From Pseudomonas sp. GOM7 (GTDB lineage Bacteria > Pseudomonadota > Gammaproteobacteria > Pseudomonadales > Pseudomonadaceae): DNA of 64,000 nt. Of the stretch, positions 17,837-30,145 are shown one piece after another (the stretch's first letter is position 1; every line of letters begins with the position of its first letter). The stretch is taken from the NCBI RefSeq assembly GCF_026723825.1, contig NZ_CP113519.1, forward strand, positions 2,170,001 through 2,234,000, read 5' to 3'. Position numbers and translations under genes: made by a program. The notes beneath the pieces are model-generated. The model had not been told where the DNA came from and ran no database searches. It saw only the letters and a program-made list of their open reading frames with translations.

Positions 17837-18340
17837 TTACTTGAAAAAATCATTATTTGGTGTTGTTGTTATTTTGATTGAGTTGTTTGGGCTGGCCTTT
17901 ATTTCTGTAATTACGGGGGCGCCGCTGTGACAGTCGCTCTCAAAGCTTCCGGTATAGATGGGGTTGTTATTTTTGATTATTTTTACCGATGCTGTTGCTT
18001 GGGCTCCACAGCGACCTAATATATTGGTGTTTCCAGGTTGGCCGGAGATAATTACTACATATATTCCATCGGAAAGCTTACAGCTTCGCTCAATGCTTTT
18101 AATGCCTGTAACATAGGTGCCTTTGGTGTCGTCCTGTATTTCTAGCAGACTCCACGGATTCCACTCGTTTTCACCCGCCTTGGCGAGTAGAGCTTCACCG
18201 TCTTCATTGTAAGCGCCAAGATAAGAGAGCAGCAGAGCATCTGCGGCTTGATTACATTCATATCGAGCAAGCGTATGGAACCAGTCAGCTAGTGCGGGTG
18301 AAGTAATAAAAAGTGTCATGAGTAGTATGAGGTAACGCAT
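17837..18340 (-). CDS. Cassette-borne exported protein, unknown function
   Basis: A 167-residue protein with a strong signal peptide (MRYLILLMTLFITSPALA, cleavage near 18-19), so it is probably periplasmic or secreted. The mature part has four or five cysteines and an Asn/Thr-rich C-terminus. Codon use is AT-rich and unlike the surrounding genes, which indicates transfer. It lies between two attC-like sites, and its ATG follows the upstream R' boundary by ~20 bp: the standard form of an integron gene cassette. I recognise no family. Confidence 0.72.
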   Translation of the reverse strand: MRYLILLMTLFITSPALADWFHTLARYECNQAADALLLSYLGAYNEDGEALLAKAGENEWNPWSLLEIQDDTKGTYVTGIKSIERSCKLSDGIYVVIISGQPGNTNILGRCGAQATASVKIIKNNNPIYTGSFESDCHSGAPVITEIKASPNNSIKITTTPNNDFFK

Positions 18341-18351
18341 TATTCTCGTAG

Positions 18352-18420
18352 GCCTCCAACCGTTTGGTTAAGGGGCGGGCCTTAACCCGTCCCAGTGAGC
18401 GAGGCGCTATTGTTAGAGGC
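18352..18420 (-). other. attC-like integron recombination site B
   Basis: A 69-bp site with GCCTCTAAC at one end and GTTGGAGGC at the other on the minus strand, complementary apart from one position. The inner part can fold (GGGACGGGTTAAGGCCCGCCCC). It overlaps the last codons of the gene at 18413, whose TAA falls in the R'' core, a usual feature of cassettes. Confidence 0.72.
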
Positions 18421-18742
18421 TTTTCTCAAGCTCGCCATTCATTCTGTATTCAACACCATCTTCAAGCCATTTTCCTGATATTGCCAAGAATGGATCTTCA
18501 AGTTTTATTAATACTTCAATATGGCTTTCGTAAGCCTCGTACCCTTCATATTGGAACTTGCCTAGTCCTGAGTATTTTTGAGGCGAACGCTCGTTGACAA
18601 TGCAGTGTCCTGTAAATTTACAACCGTCTTTTATACCTGAAAAATCGAAGCTGATTTTCCTTTCTGAGATAACGCAGCGAGGAATTTGATATATCCAAGG
18701 ATTAGCTTCATTGGCGACATCAATTTCTCCGCTGAATTTCAT
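18413..18742 (-). CDS. Cassette-borne protein, unknown function
   Basis: A 109-residue protein without signal peptide or membrane segment, rich in acidic and aromatic residues, probably a small cytosolic beta-rich protein. It is AT-rich in contrast to its neighbours. Its stop lies inside attC-like site B, and a GTTAGAGG boundary-like sequence (minus strand, 18751-18758) sits 9 bp before its ATG. Both are typical of gene cassettes. No homologue is recognised. Confidence 0.68.
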   Translation of the reverse strand: MKFSGEIDVANEANPWIYQIPRCVISERKISFDFSGIKDGCKFTGHCIVNERSPQKYSGLGKFQYEGYEAYESHIEVLIKLEDPFLAISGKWLEDGVEYRMNGELEKSL

Positions 18743-18776
18743 GGGGTAATCCTCTAACTATAAATAGACACCAAGT

Positions 18777-18887
18777 GGTGCATAACCTGCATCTGGTTTT
18801 TTGGATAACCTTCCTGGCCATTCTCGGAGTCTTTCTCTAGTTCGCGGGAGTCAGCGAGGCGGTGGGGTGTTTGGCAGGTTATACACC
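18777..18887 (-). other. Possible third attC-like site or remnant (C)
   Basis: Fourteen-base arms (18777-18790 and 18874-18887), complementary at 13 positions, enclose an 83-bp interior. On the minus strand the site runs GTATAAC-CTGC ... GCAG-GTTATGC, resembling R''/L''/L'/R' boxes of a longer attC. It lies just upstream of the second cassette. The interior is not obviously palindromic, so this is the weakest of the three. Confidence 0.35.
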
Positions 18888-18954
18888 ATGTCAGATAACT
18901 GCTGGCAAGTGGCAATTACGCGAAGGCCGGGACGGTTCGGAAGGGAGTAGGGAA

Positions 18955-18980
18955 GATCGCGAGCAAGCTCGCTCCTACAA
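18955..18980. repeat. Pseudomonas REP fragment
   Basis: GATCGCGAGCAAGCTCGCTC (18955-18974) followed by CTACAA is the central palindrome of the classic P. putida/P. fluorescens REP. It lies between the cassette patch and aer. Confidence 0.7.
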
Positions 18981-19032
18981 AGCAGGGCGGGGAGCGGGGA
19001 AGGCACAGCGGTTAGTCGCTGCGCCTCTTGTT

Positions 19033-20598
19033 TCAGCGATTGAACCGCTCCACCAGCGCATACTGCCCCTGCGCCGTGCCAGTCAGGGCCTGGCTGAGTT
19101 CGGCGGTGCTTTGCGCTTCGCCGGCGGTCTGGTCGGCTAGCTGGGCAATGGTGGTGATGTTCTGGTTGATCTCATCGGCCACGGCGCTCTGCTCTTCGGC
19201 GGCGGCGGCGATCTGGTTGGCCATGTCGGTGATATTGGCCACGGCGTCGCTGATGCCGGCCAGGGCCTGGTCGGCCTTCAGTACGCGTTCCACGCCTTCC
19301 TCAGCCTGCTTGCGGCCAATTTCCATGGTCATCACCGCTTCTTCGGCGGTGCGTTGCAACTTGGCGATCAGGCCGTGAATCTGGCCGGTGGATTCGGCGG
19401 TGCGCTGGGCCAGCGAGCGTACTTCGTCGGCTACCACGGCGAAGCCACGGCCCATCTCACCGGCGCGGGCGGCTTCGATGGCAGCGTTGAGGGCGAGCAG
19501 GTTGGTCTGGTCGGCGATGCCTTTGATCACATCGACCACGCTGCCGATCTCGTTGCTGTCCTGGGCCAGGCGGGTGACGGTTTCGCCGGTGTCGCCCACC
19601 GATTGCGACAGGCGCTGGATGGCTTCGCGGGCCTGCTCGGCGATGGTGCGGCCTTCGCCGGTCAGGCGGTTGGCTTCCTGGGTGGCGATGGCGGCGCGGG
19701 CGACGTTACTGGCCACTTCCAGGGTGGTGGCGGCCATTTCGTTGACGGCGGTGGCGACCTGCTCGGTTTCGTGGCGCTGACGTTCCAGGCCTGCAGAGCT
19801 GTTGTGCGCCAGCCTGTCGGCCTCACTGGCTTGCTGGTTGAGTTGTTCGGCGGTGTCCTGCAGGCGGGTGAGGCAGGTTTTCAGCCGTGCATCCTGGCTG
19901 AGCATGGCCATTTCCAAACGCGCTTCGGCACCCCGGCTGTCGGTGTACATCCGCGCGATCAGCGGGTCGGAGGTGGTCTGCTCGGCGATACGCAACAGGC
20001 GCTTGATGCCTCGGGTCTGCCAGGCGATGCCGGCCAGGCCCAGCGGCACGGACAGGCAGGCGGCGAGAATGAAGCCCCAGTTGCTGCCCATCCAGTGGCC
20101 GATGAGGAAGCCGATCTGGCTGACCAGGATGAAGGGCATCCAGGCCTGGACGATGGGCAGCCACTGATTGCTGGCCGGAATGGCCGATTTGCCGGCGTTG
20201 ATCCGGGCGTACAGCGTTTCGGCTCGGCGTACCTGCTCGGCGCTCGGCTTGACTCGCACGGACTCGTAGCCGACTACCTTGTCCCCTTCGGTGATGGGGG
20301 TGACGTAGGCATTGACCCAGTAATGGTCGCCGCTCTTGCAGCGATTCTTGACGATGCCCATCCACGGGCGACCGCTCTTGAGGGTTGTCCACATATGGTC
20401 GAACACGGCAGGCGGCACGTCCGGGTGGCGCACGATGTTGTGCGGTGCACGCTGCAGCTCGTCACGGGAGAAGCCGCTGATCTCGACGAAGGCGTCGTTG
20501 CAATAGGTGATCTGGCCTTTGAGGTCGGTGGTGGAGATCAGGCGTTGCTGGGCGGGAAAGGTCTTTTCGCGCTGGGTGACCGGCTGATTGTTACGCAT
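19033..20598 (-). CDS. aer: Aerotaxis receptor Aer (PAS-MCP)
   Basis: A 521-residue energy-taxis receptor. The N-terminal PAS domain (~10-120; [15 protein letters not shown], then [17 protein letters not shown]) binds FAD in known Aer proteins. A short membrane hairpin lies near 155-195, and the cytoplasmic signalling domain has the [21 protein letters not shown] tip. There is no periplasmic sensor. I use the ATG for MRNNQPVTQ rather than the TTG two codons earlier. It lies next to acnA as in P. aeruginosa, which supports the name. Confidence 0.93.
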   Translation of the reverse strand: MRNNQPVTQREKTFPAQQRLISTTDLKGQITYCNDAFVEISGFSRDELQRAPHNIVRHPDVPPAVFDHMWTTLKSGRPWMGIVKNRCKSGDHYWVNAYVTPITEGDKVVGYESVRVKPSAEQVRRAETLYARINAGKSAIPASNQWLPIVQAWMPFILVSQIGFLIGHWMGSNWGFILAACLSVPLGLAGIAWQTRGIKRLLRIAEQTTSDPLIARMYTDSRGAEARLEMAMLSQDARLKTCLTRLQDTAEQLNQQASEADRLAHNSSAGLERQRHETEQVATAVNEMAATTLEVASNVARAAIATQEANRLTGEGRTIAEQAREAIQRLSQSVGDTGETVTRLAQDSNEIGSVVDVIKGIADQTNLLALNAAIEAARAGEMGRGFAVVADEVRSLAQRTAESTGQIHGLIAKLQRTAEEAVMTMEIGRKQAEEGVERVLKADQALAGISDAVANITDMANQIAAAAEEQSAVADEINQNITTIAQLADQTAGEAQSTAELSQALTGTAQGQYALVERFNR

Positions 20599-20751
20599 GG
20601 GCAAGTGTCCGTCATCGTTATGCCTCTCTGAGTCGGCCGGCGAGCGGCGAAGTTGAGGGCAGGATCCATTTTTACCGAGTGTAATCGGTTTTCGATGACG
20701 TCACATTTTTGTCGCGACCGCAGCCAGTCTGGCTGCGACGGAGAGGGCAGA

Positions 20752-20776
20752 GCCCTGCCACGCGAGGTGGCAGGGC
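20752..20776 (-). terminator. Hairpin after acnA
   Basis: A perfect 10-bp stem (GCCCTGCCAC / GTGGCAGGGC) with a 5-base loop starts 8 bp after the acnA stop. There is no T tract, so it may stabilise the 3' end rather than terminate alone. A second hairpin with CGCAGCC arms lies at 20719-20737. Confidence 0.6.
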
Positions 20777-20783
20777 GGGTGCG

Positions 20784-23525
<2,742 letters not shown>

Positions 23526-23715
23526 TGCACGTCTCCTTAGGCCCACACGGTAAGGGCCGTGGTCGGTGGCTGTAAGGCTCAAGCGAGCCTGGCAACCTTA
23601 TCCTTTCACTGTGCGTCAGCATCGTCACGAGCGTGCTGGCACATAGTCACTGGACAGGTTAGCAGGCTCTAGGTTCCCGCCTCGGGTATCATGAGCGGCC
23701 CAAGGAGTCCGTTCG

Positions 23716-24771
23716 ATGAATACCCTGTTTCTGCATTGCCGCCCCGGTTTCGAGGGCGAGGTGTGCGCCGAGATGGCCGACCTCGCCGCGCAACTGGAGG
23801 TTGCCGGCTATCCCAAGAGCAAACCCGGCAGCGCCTGCGCCGAGTTCGTCTGCAGCGAGGCCGATGGCGCCGAGCGCTTGATGCGTCAGACCCGTTTCCA
23901 TCGCCTGATCTTCCCGCGGCAGTGGGCGCGCGGTGCCTTCGTCAGCCTGCCGGACAGCGATCGCATCAGTGTTTTGCTCGAAGCCCTGGCCGACTATCCG
24001 GTGTGTGGCAGCCTGTGGCTGGAGGTGCTCGACAGCAACGAAGGCAAGGAGCTGTCGACCTTCTGCAAGAAGTTCGAGGCGCCGCTGCGCAAGGCACTGA
24101 TCAAGGCCGGCAAGCTGGTGGAGGATGCGCAGAAGCCGCGCCTGCTGCTGACCTTCAAGAGTGGCCGCGAGGTGTTCGCCGGCATCGCCGAGGCCGGTAA
24201 CGGCGCGATGTGGCCGATGGGCATTCCCCGCCTGAAGTTCCCGCGCGAGGCACCCAGCCGCTCCACCCTCAAACTGGAGGAAGCCTGGCACCATTTCATT
24301 CCGCGTGAGCAGTGGGATCAGCGCTTGGCGCCGGGCATGACCGCCGTGGATCTGGGCGCCGCCCCAGGTGGCTGGACCTGGCAACTGGTCAATCGGGAAA
24401 TCCGTGTGACCGCCGTGGACAACGGGCCCATGGCGGAAAGCCTGATGTATTCCGGCTTCGTGGTGCATCAGCGCGCCGATGGCTTCACTTTCCGCCCGCG
24501 CCATCCGGTGCACTGGATGGTCTGCGATATCGTCGAGAAGCCGGCGCGCACTGCCGCGCTGATCGAAACCTGGCTGGGGGAGGGGTTGTGCCGCGAGGCG
24601 GTGGTCAACCTCAAGCTGCCGATGAAGCAGCGATACGCCGAGGTCAGACGCCTGCTCAGCCGCATCGAGGCGGGGTTGGCCGAGCGCGGTCTGAAGGTCA
24701 GCATCGGGTGCAAGCAGCTCTATCACGACCGCGAGGAAGTGACCTGCCATTTGCGTCGGCTCGGTAAGTGA
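23716..24771 (+). CDS. rlmM: 23S rRNA 2'-O-methyltransferase (C2498) RlmM
   Basis: A 351-residue RlmM with an N-terminal THUMP-like domain and a C-terminal Rossmann methyltransferase domain. The SAM-binding loop DLGAAPGGWTWQL (~213-225) and the K-D-K-E type catalytic residues (Lys in LKFPREAPSRS, Asp in MVCDIVEKP, Lys in NLKLPMK) are visible. A strong AAGGAG site lies 7 bases upstream of the ATG. It is divergent from acnA across ~190 bp that must hold both promoters. Confidence 0.95.
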   Translation: MNTLFLHCRPGFEGEVCAEMADLAAQLEVAGYPKSKPGSACAEFVCSEADGAERLMRQTRFHRLIFPRQWARGAFVSLPDSDRISVLLEALADYPVCGSLWLEVLDSNEGKELSTFCKKFEAPLRKALIKAGKLVEDAQKPRLLLTFKSGREVFAGIAEAGNGAMWPMGIPRLKFPREAPSRSTLKLEEAWHHFIPREQWDQRLAPGMTAVDLGAAPGGWTWQLVNREIRVTAVDNGPMAESLMYSGFVVHQRADGFTFRPRHPVHWMVCDIVEKPARTAALIETWLGEGLCREAVVNLKLPMKQRYAEVRRLLSRIEAGLAERGLKVSIGCKQLYHDREEVTCHLRRLGK

Positions 24772-24774
24772 TAG

Positions 24775-24866
24775 CAGGCTGTTGAAAAACTACCTCGGCT
24801 TTGGCTTCCTGCGTCCCTCTACCTCCTGCATCCATGCAGTCGTCGCCTACGTTTTTCAACGGCCTG
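24775..24866. repeat. Inverted repeat with TGTTGAAAAAC ends
   Basis: Ends CAGGCTGTTGAAAAACTA (24775-24792) and TACGTTTTTCAACGGCCTG (24848-24866) are complementary with small mismatches and enclose 55 bp. It resembles short non-autonomous repeats with this terminus in other gammaproteobacteria. With the following GC-rich stretch to 25073 it fills the 300-bp rlmM-tusA gap; no further gene is visible there. Confidence 0.65.
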
Positions 24867-25073
24867 ATAGGCCGGGCGCGGACAATGTCCGGCCCGGGCT
24901 CCCGCTTCGCGCCGGGCTCCGCCCGACGCTGGCGTGCGCACCGTCCTGGCCCGCTGGAGCGCAGGCAGCTTGCCGTAGATGCCTGGGCCGCGCTGCCCAT
25001 CCAAGGTTGTGCGTGCAAGATGACCGGCGAGGCCGCTTTGCGCGACAATGCGCGTCCGTTCGTGGAGCCTCTT

Positions 25074-25325
25074 ATGTCCGATGTCCTGACCTTCAACCAT
25101 GATGACCTGCTCGATGCCAGCGGCCTGAACTGCCCCGAGCCGGTGATGATGCTGCACAACAAGGTGCGCGACCTGGCCCCCGGTGGCCTGCTCAAGGTGA
25201 TCGCCACCGACCCCTCCACCCGCCGCGACATTCCCAAGTTCTGCGTGTTTCTCGGTCACGAGCTGCTTGGCCAGGCCGAGGAAGATGGCAGCTACCTGTA
25301 CTGGATTCGCAAGAAGGCCGATTAG
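25074..25325 (+). CDS. tusA: Sulfur carrier protein TusA
   Basis: An 83-residue SirA/YeeD/TusA-fold protein. The CPxP motif ([11 protein letters not shown], Cys20) carries persulfide sulfur, which in E. coli passes from IscS to the tRNA 2-thiouridine pathway. The C-terminus (YLYWIRKK) is typical. I start at [11 protein letters not shown]; the longer frame upstream runs through repeat sequence. It stands after rlmM, as in P. aeruginosa. Confidence 0.95.
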   Translation: MSDVLTFNHDDLLDASGLNCPEPVMMLHNKVRDLAPGGLLKVIATDPSTRRDIPKFCVFLGHELLGQAEEDGSYLYWIRKKAD

Positions 25326-25340
25326 CCTGGATCTCCGCAT

Positions 25341-25423
25341 GTAGGGTGCGCCGTGCGCACCATTGCTGTGTCTTGCTCGATCTTTCCTGGTCTGTGGCCG
25401 TTGGTGCGCGCGGCGCACCCTAC
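25341..25423. repeat. GTAGGGTGCGC...GCGCACCCTAC inverted repeat
   Basis: Arms 25341-25361 and 25403-25423 are complementary with one mismatch and enclose 41 bp. It lies between converging tusA and the DUF3080 gene and ends 3 bp from the latter's stop. Part of the same unit seems to occur at 2141-2158. Confidence 0.8.
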
Positions 25424-25426
25424 GCT

Positions 25427-26485
25427 TTAAACCCCGCGACTCCATCCCGCTTGCCCAGGTGCCAGCCCACAGCTATTGAGCAGTGTCTGCCAGGCCTTGA
25501 CGTGGCGCGCCGTGGCTGCGCGGAACGCCTGCCATAACGAATCCTGCGCGCCGGCCAGGCGCTGCAGATAGTCGTCGGTGGCGGGCGGGATGCCTTCTAT
25601 GGCCTGTAATTGCAGCAGTGCCGCCTGCCAGTGCTGACCGCGCTGATCCACCAGAGCCAGGTAGGGCTGGAGGCCGCCGGCATAGAACTTGACGAAGATG
25701 TTCTGCAGGATGCGCCCACGTGGTGTCGGCCGCCCCTGGGGGCAGGCCGGCCGTTGCGCCTGGCGCTGCTCCAGCAGGTCGCTGCCGCTATCCAGGCTAT
25801 GGCGCAGGCTGGCCAGGCTGGTGATCAGTTGTCCGCCCTGTTCGCTGGCGTAGAGGGCGAAGAACAGCGGTTCCAGCTTCGTGGCGTTGGGCGGCAACCG
25901 TTCGGGCAGGCCAGCGCCGATGCTTGCCAGTTGCTGCAGAGCGTCGAGGGCGGCGCTGTCCTCGTTCAGGTTCGCGGGCAGGGCCTGGTCGGCGAAACGC
26001 AGATAGTGCTCGAACTCCGGGCTGCCGTTGAGCGCGTTCCAGAACACGGCGGGCAGTTGCTGGCGTTTCTCAGTAGCCAACTGCTGCAGGGTGGTCTTGA
26101 GCGTGGCATCTGCCGGCAGGGCCGGCAGACAGGCGTCGATGGCGCGCAGCAGGTCGCCTTCGTAGCCCAGGCGCTGGCTGGGCACCAGTTGCTTGCCGAG
26201 GCTGCTGTTGCGCTGGCTGATCAATTGCTGCAGGTGCGGGCAGTGGTGGGCGTCGATCAGCAGATCGAGCAAGCCGATACGTATTTCCGGTAACTCGAGC
26301 AGGCGTTGGCGCCGTGGCGGCAGGCGGTACTGGCTCAGGCTGCTCGGCTCGAAGGCGCTGAAGCCGTCGCCCTGCAGCGCGGTATCGAGGCGTTGCAGGT
26401 AGTCGCGTTGCAGCGCCAGGCTGTCGTCGCCCGGCGTGCAGGCATTCAGCAGAAGGAGGCAGAGCAGCAGGAGAAGGCGTGTCAT
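25427..26485 (-). CDS. DUF3080-family lipoprotein
   Basis: A 352-residue putative lipoprotein. The N-terminus MTRLLLLLCLLLLNACTP gives a signal peptide and a lipobox-like LNAC with Cys near 17. The rest is mainly helical and Leu/Gln-rich, with an N-terminal LQRDYLQRLDTAL segment and a central GLLDLLIDAHHCPHLQQLI segment typical of DUF3080. The function of the family is unknown. It lies 45 bp downstream of the MATE gene on the same strand, so they may be co-transcribed. Confidence 0.75.
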   Translation of the reverse strand: MTRLLLLLCLLLLNACTPGDDSLALQRDYLQRLDTALQGDGFSAFEPSSLSQYRLPPRRQRLLELPEIRIGLLDLLIDAHHCPHLQQLISQRNSSLGKQLVPSQRLGYEGDLLRAIDACLPALPADATLKTTLQQLATEKRQQLPAVFWNALNGSPEFEHYLRFADQALPANLNEDSAALDALQQLASIGAGLPERLPPNATKLEPLFFALYASEQGGQLITSLASLRHSLDSGSDLLEQRQAQRPACPQGRPTPRGRILQNIFVKFYAGGLQPYLALVDQRGQHWQAALLQLQAIEGIPPATDDYLQRLAGAQDSLWQAFRAATARHVKAWQTLLNSCGLAPGQAGWSRGV

Positions 26486-26529
26486 CACGGCAGTGTAGGC
26501 GCCGCTGGCGCTGTCCTCCATCCCTGCGC

Positions 26530-27903
26530 TCAGCGCGCGCGGCGGATGCGTTTGCGTGCGCTGCGCGCCAGGCGGATGCTGAGCATCAGGGCTGCGCCGG
26601 TCAGGCCCACCACCAAGCCTTGCCACAGGCCGCTCGGGCCACTGGGCTCGCCCAGCCAGTCGGACAACCCCAGCGCATAGCCCACCGGCAGACCGATGCC
26701 CCAGTAGGCGAACAGGGTCAGCAGCATGGTGATGCGCGTGTCCTGGTAGCCGCGCAGGGCGCCAGCGGCCGTGACCTGGATGGCGTCGGAGAACTGGAAC
26801 AGCGCCGAGTAGACGATCAGCGTCGCGGCCACCGCGATCACTGCCTTGTCCGGGGTGTAGATCTGCGCGATCTGTTCGCGCAGGAGGAATATCAGGCTGG
26901 CTGACAGGCAGGCGTAGGCCAGGGCCGCGCCCATGCTCACCCCGGCGGCGAAGCGCGCCTCGCGCGGCTGGCCACGGCCCAGCGCCTGGCCCACGCGCAC
27001 GGTGGCGGCCATGGCCAGGGAGTAGGGGATCATGAACACCATGGAGCTGAAATTCAGCGCGATCTGGTGGCCCGCCACCACGGTGGCGCCGAGGCCGCCG
27101 ATGAGCAGGGCGATCACCGCAAAGATGCTCGACTCGGCGAACACCGCCACGCCAATGGGGACTCCGATGGCCAGCAGACGCTGGATTACGTTCCACTTTG
27201 GCCAGTCGAAATGGGCGAACAGCTCACTGGCGCGGTAGTAGGGCGCCCATTTCACCCAGGTCATCAGGCCGAGTAGCATGAAGATCATTACCAGCGCCGT
27301 GGCCCAGCCGCAGCCGACGCCGCCCATGGCCGGCAGGCCGAACTTGCCGTAGATGAAGATATAGTTGGCCGGGATGTTCAGCAGCAGGCCGAGAATGCCC
27401 AGCACCATGCTTGGCCGGGTGTGGCCCAGGCCATCGCTGTAGCAGCGCAACACGTGGTACAGCGCCACCGCCGGAAAGCCGCAGGCCACCGCACGTAGAT
27501 AGCCCATGGTCGGGGCGATCAGCAGCGGGTCGACATCCATGACGCGCAGGATGAATTCGCCGTTCCACAGCAAGGCTGCAGCGCTGACGCCCACGGCCAG
27601 AGCCAGCCACAGTGCCTGGCGTACCAGCGGGCCGATGGCTGCCTCCTCACCGGCGCCGAAGCGCTGCGCCACCTTGGGCGTGGTGGCCAGAAGGATGCCG
27701 GTCATCAGCAGGAACACCGGCACCCAGATCGAGTTGCCCAGCGCCACGGCGGCCAGATCCTCCGGGCTGACGCGCCCGGCCATGAGAGTGTCGACGAAAC
27801 CCATGGCGGTATGGGCCAACTGGGCGATGATGATGGGGGTGGCCAGGACGAGCAGGCTGCGCAGTTCCGTGCGCACGCGCCCCAGGCGGTTTTCGCTGGG
27901 CAT
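26530..27903 (-). CDS. MATE-family multidrug/Na+ antiporter (NorM-like)
   Basis: A 457-residue, 12-TM MATE transporter. Two pseudo-symmetric halves are visible (N-half LATPIIIAQLAHTAMGFVDT; C-half IGVPIGVAVFAESSIFAV), as are MAGRVSPEDLAAVALG and the GHQIALNFSSM motif of TM7-8. NorM-type members exchange cationic drugs for Na+ or H+; P. aeruginosa PmpM is a relative, but I cannot show orthology. It is divergent from pdxB by 125 bp. Confidence 0.9.
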   Translation of the reverse strand: MPSENRLGRVRTELRSLLVLATPIIIAQLAHTAMGFVDTLMAGRVSPEDLAAVALGNSIWVPVFLLMTGILLATTPKVAQRFGAGEEAAIGPLVRQALWLALAVGVSAAALLWNGEFILRVMDVDPLLIAPTMGYLRAVACGFPAVALYHVLRCYSDGLGHTRPSMVLGILGLLLNIPANYIFIYGKFGLPAMGGVGCGWATALVMIFMLLGLMTWVKWAPYYRASELFAHFDWPKWNVIQRLLAIGVPIGVAVFAESSIFAVIALLIGGLGATVVAGHQIALNFSSMVFMIPYSLAMAATVRVGQALGRGQPREARFAAGVSMGAALAYACLSASLIFLLREQIAQIYTPDKAVIAVAATLIVYSALFQFSDAIQVTAAGALRGYQDTRITMLLTLFAYWGIGLPVGYALGLSDWLGEPSGPSGLWQGLVVGLTGAALMLSIRLARSARKRIRRAR

Positions 27904-28028
27904 TTCGTGTCTTCGAGAGGAGGCGGAAAACCGCGTAGTCTACGCCTTGACGCATTGGTCAGGAAAGTGCCGCTGCCATGTGCCTGCTGCCCTGGCATAC
28001 AATGCCGGCTCAGCCCTGGAGCCGCCCC

Positions 28029-29159
28029 ATGCAGATAGTCGCCGACGAAAACATTCCCCTGCTCGATGAGTTCTTTGCCGGCTTCGGCGACATCCGCCGT
28101 CTGCCGGGTCGCGCCATCACCGCGCAGGACGTGTGTGACGCCGATCTGTTGCTGGTGCGTTCGGTCACCCGCGTCGATCGGGCGCTGCTGGCCAGCAGTC
28201 GGGTGCGCTTCGTCGGTACCTGCACCATCGGCACCGATCATCTGGATCTCGAGTACTTCGCCCAGGCTGGCATCGCCTGGAGCAGTGCGCCGGGCTGCAA
28301 CGCCCGTGGCGTGGTGGATTACGTGCTGAGCAGCGTGCTGACCCTGGCCGAGCGCGAAGGCGTCGATCCGGCCTCGCGGGTCTATGGTGTGGTGGGCGCC
28401 GGGCAGGTCGGTGGGCGGTTGGTCGAGCTGCTGCAGGGGCTGGGCTGGCAGGTGCGGGTGTGCGACCCGCCGCGCCAGGCCGACGAGGGCGGTGATTTCG
28501 TCAGCCTGGAAACCATCATCGCCGAGTGCGATGTGATCAGCCTGCACACGCCGCTGGATGCCTCGACGCGGCATCTGTTCGATACGGCGCGCCTGGCTGC
28601 ACTTAAACCTGGCGCCTGGCTGATCAACGCCAGCCGTGGCGCGGTGGTGGACAACGCCGCCTTGCGCGCGCTGCTGCCGCAGCGCCCTGACCTCAAGGTC
28701 GTGCTGGATGTCTGGGAAGGCGAGCCACAGGTCGATGTCGAGCTGGCCGCGCTGTGCCAGTTGGCCACGCCGCATATCGCCGGTTACAGCCTGGACGGCA
28801 AGCTGCGTGGCACGGCGCAGATCTACCAGGCTTGCTGCCGGACGCTCGGCGTACCCGAGCAGGTGCGCCTGAACGACCTGTTGCCGACGCCCTGGCTGAG
28901 CGAGATCACCCTAAATGGCAGCGCCGATCCGACCTGGGTGCTGGCCAGCCTGTGCCGCGCGGTGTACGACCCGCGCCGTGACGACGCGGATTTTCGCCGT
29001 AGCCTGGTGGGTGGTGCCGAAGCGCGGCGGGCGGCCTTCGACCGGCTGCGCAAGCATTACCCGATGCGGCGTGAGATCGATGGTTTGCGGGTGAGGGTTC
29101 AGGGGGATTCAGGCCAGTTGGCCGCTTTGGTGCGAGCCCTGGGGGGCACGCTGGCCTGA
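28029..29159 (+). CDS. pdxB: Erythronate-4-phosphate dehydrogenase
   Basis: A 376-residue 2-hydroxyacid dehydrogenase of the DXP-dependent vitamin B6 pathway (second step). The NAD-binding motif [16 protein letters not shown] (~118-133), catalytic Arg ([10 protein letters not shown]), Glu and His ([12 protein letters not shown], ~252) are present. The PdxB-specific N-terminus [16 protein letters not shown] and C-terminal dimerisation domain confirm it over other D-2-hydroxyacid dehydrogenases. I start at this ATG; the upstream codons lack similarity. Confidence 0.96.
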   Translation: MQIVADENIPLLDEFFAGFGDIRRLPGRAITAQDVCDADLLLVRSVTRVDRALLASSRVRFVGTCTIGTDHLDLEYFAQAGIAWSSAPGCNARGVVDYVLSSVLTLAEREGVDPASRVYGVVGAGQVGGRLVELLQGLGWQVRVCDPPRQADEGGDFVSLETIIAECDVISLHTPLDASTRHLFDTARLAALKPGAWLINASRGAVVDNAALRALLPQRPDLKVVLDVWEGEPQVDVELAALCQLATPHIAGYSLDGKLRGTAQIYQACCRTLGVPEQVRLNDLLPTPWLSEITLNGSADPTWVLASLCRAVYDPRRDDADFRRSLVGGAEARRAAFDRLRKHYPMRREIDGLRVRVQGDSGQLAALVRALGGTLA

Positions 29160-29260
29160 GCTGCTCGGTCATTTGGTGTTCGTGACTAAGGTGCAGGTTT
29201 AGGGCGTTCGTTATCCGTAGGTTCTTTGGGGAGTCTCACGGAGATCGGCTCTAATACCGG

Positions 29261-30045
29261 GCTGGCAAGTTTGTGTGTTGGCTTGTGTTGGTGTTCTGGA
29301 CGCCGCTTTGGGTGTCTTCAGATATTCCGTGTTTCGCCCCCTCGGGCGACTCACTTTTCTTTGAAGTGCGCAAAGAAAAGCAAAAGAAACGCACCCCCGC
29401 CATCCGGCCCCGGCTGCGCCGGGGTTCGTTCGCTCCATCGCCGCTCCGAGGGTCGGCTTACAAGGGCCGTCCCTGGCCCTTTAAGCCTCTCGCGGCATCC
29501 ATGCCGCTCGCCCCTCTACGCAACGATTCCACTCACCCTCCTGAAGGGGGCATTCGCGCGCCTGAACGTAAAGGCATGCCATGGTCTAGTCGGCGTGTTC
29601 TAGTGGCTGTGAAATCGCCACTGAGTCGTCGAGTTAAACCAAAACTTTCATTTGCGCAGTTTCATCTATGTAGCTGCCGCCCTGGTCAGCCCTAAGGCTG
29701 ACCCTGTGCTCAAACACTCCGCACTGCTTCTGGTTTACCTTGGGTTCAGGCGCGTGCAGAGCCCGCCCAGGAGGGCGAACGGAATCGTCGTGGAAGAGGT
29801 TGAGCGGCATGGATGCCGCGAGAGCCGCGATGGGCCATGGATGGCCCACCGCGGCGGGCCTCTGGAGCGGCGATGGAGCGAGCGAACCCTCGCGCAGCGA
29901 GGGCCGGATGACCGGGCGGAGGTTTTGGTTACTTTTGCCCCAAAAGTGACTCGCCCGGGAGGGCGAAACCAAAAACATCAGCAAAAACGCGGCAATTCGG
30001 AACAAACACCCGAACAACCAGCAAGCCAACACAAACTTACCAGTC
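29261..30045. repeat. Head-to-head pair of ~300-bp repeats (~785 bp in total)
   Basis: This occupies most of the ~990-bp pdxB-gpx gap. The left copy (~29261-29575) is matched in reverse orientation by the right copy (~29742-30045). Outer ends GGCAAGTTTGTG...TTGGCTTG match reversed CAAGCCAAC...CAAACTTACC. Inner landmarks TTTCGCCC..CGGGCGA, GGTTCGTTCGCTCCATCGCCG and CGGCATCCATGCCGC recur in both. A unique ~165-bp centre separates them. Frames inside are not preserved between copies, so I call it non-coding: a MITE-like or REP-family composite. Confidence 0.8.
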
Positions 30046-30145
30046 CAGCATCAAATTCATCCTCCTTTTCAGTAATTGAATTGCGCGCAATCAAATTGCT
30101 CGCTACCTTACTCCAATCTCCCACCTGTTTAAGGACGACTCCCCC

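Noticed and set aside
24801..25073. N-terminal extension of tusA (about 91 extra codons)
   Set aside because: The upstream frame lies in repeat-like GC-rich sequence; the TusA family begins at [11 protein letters not shown].
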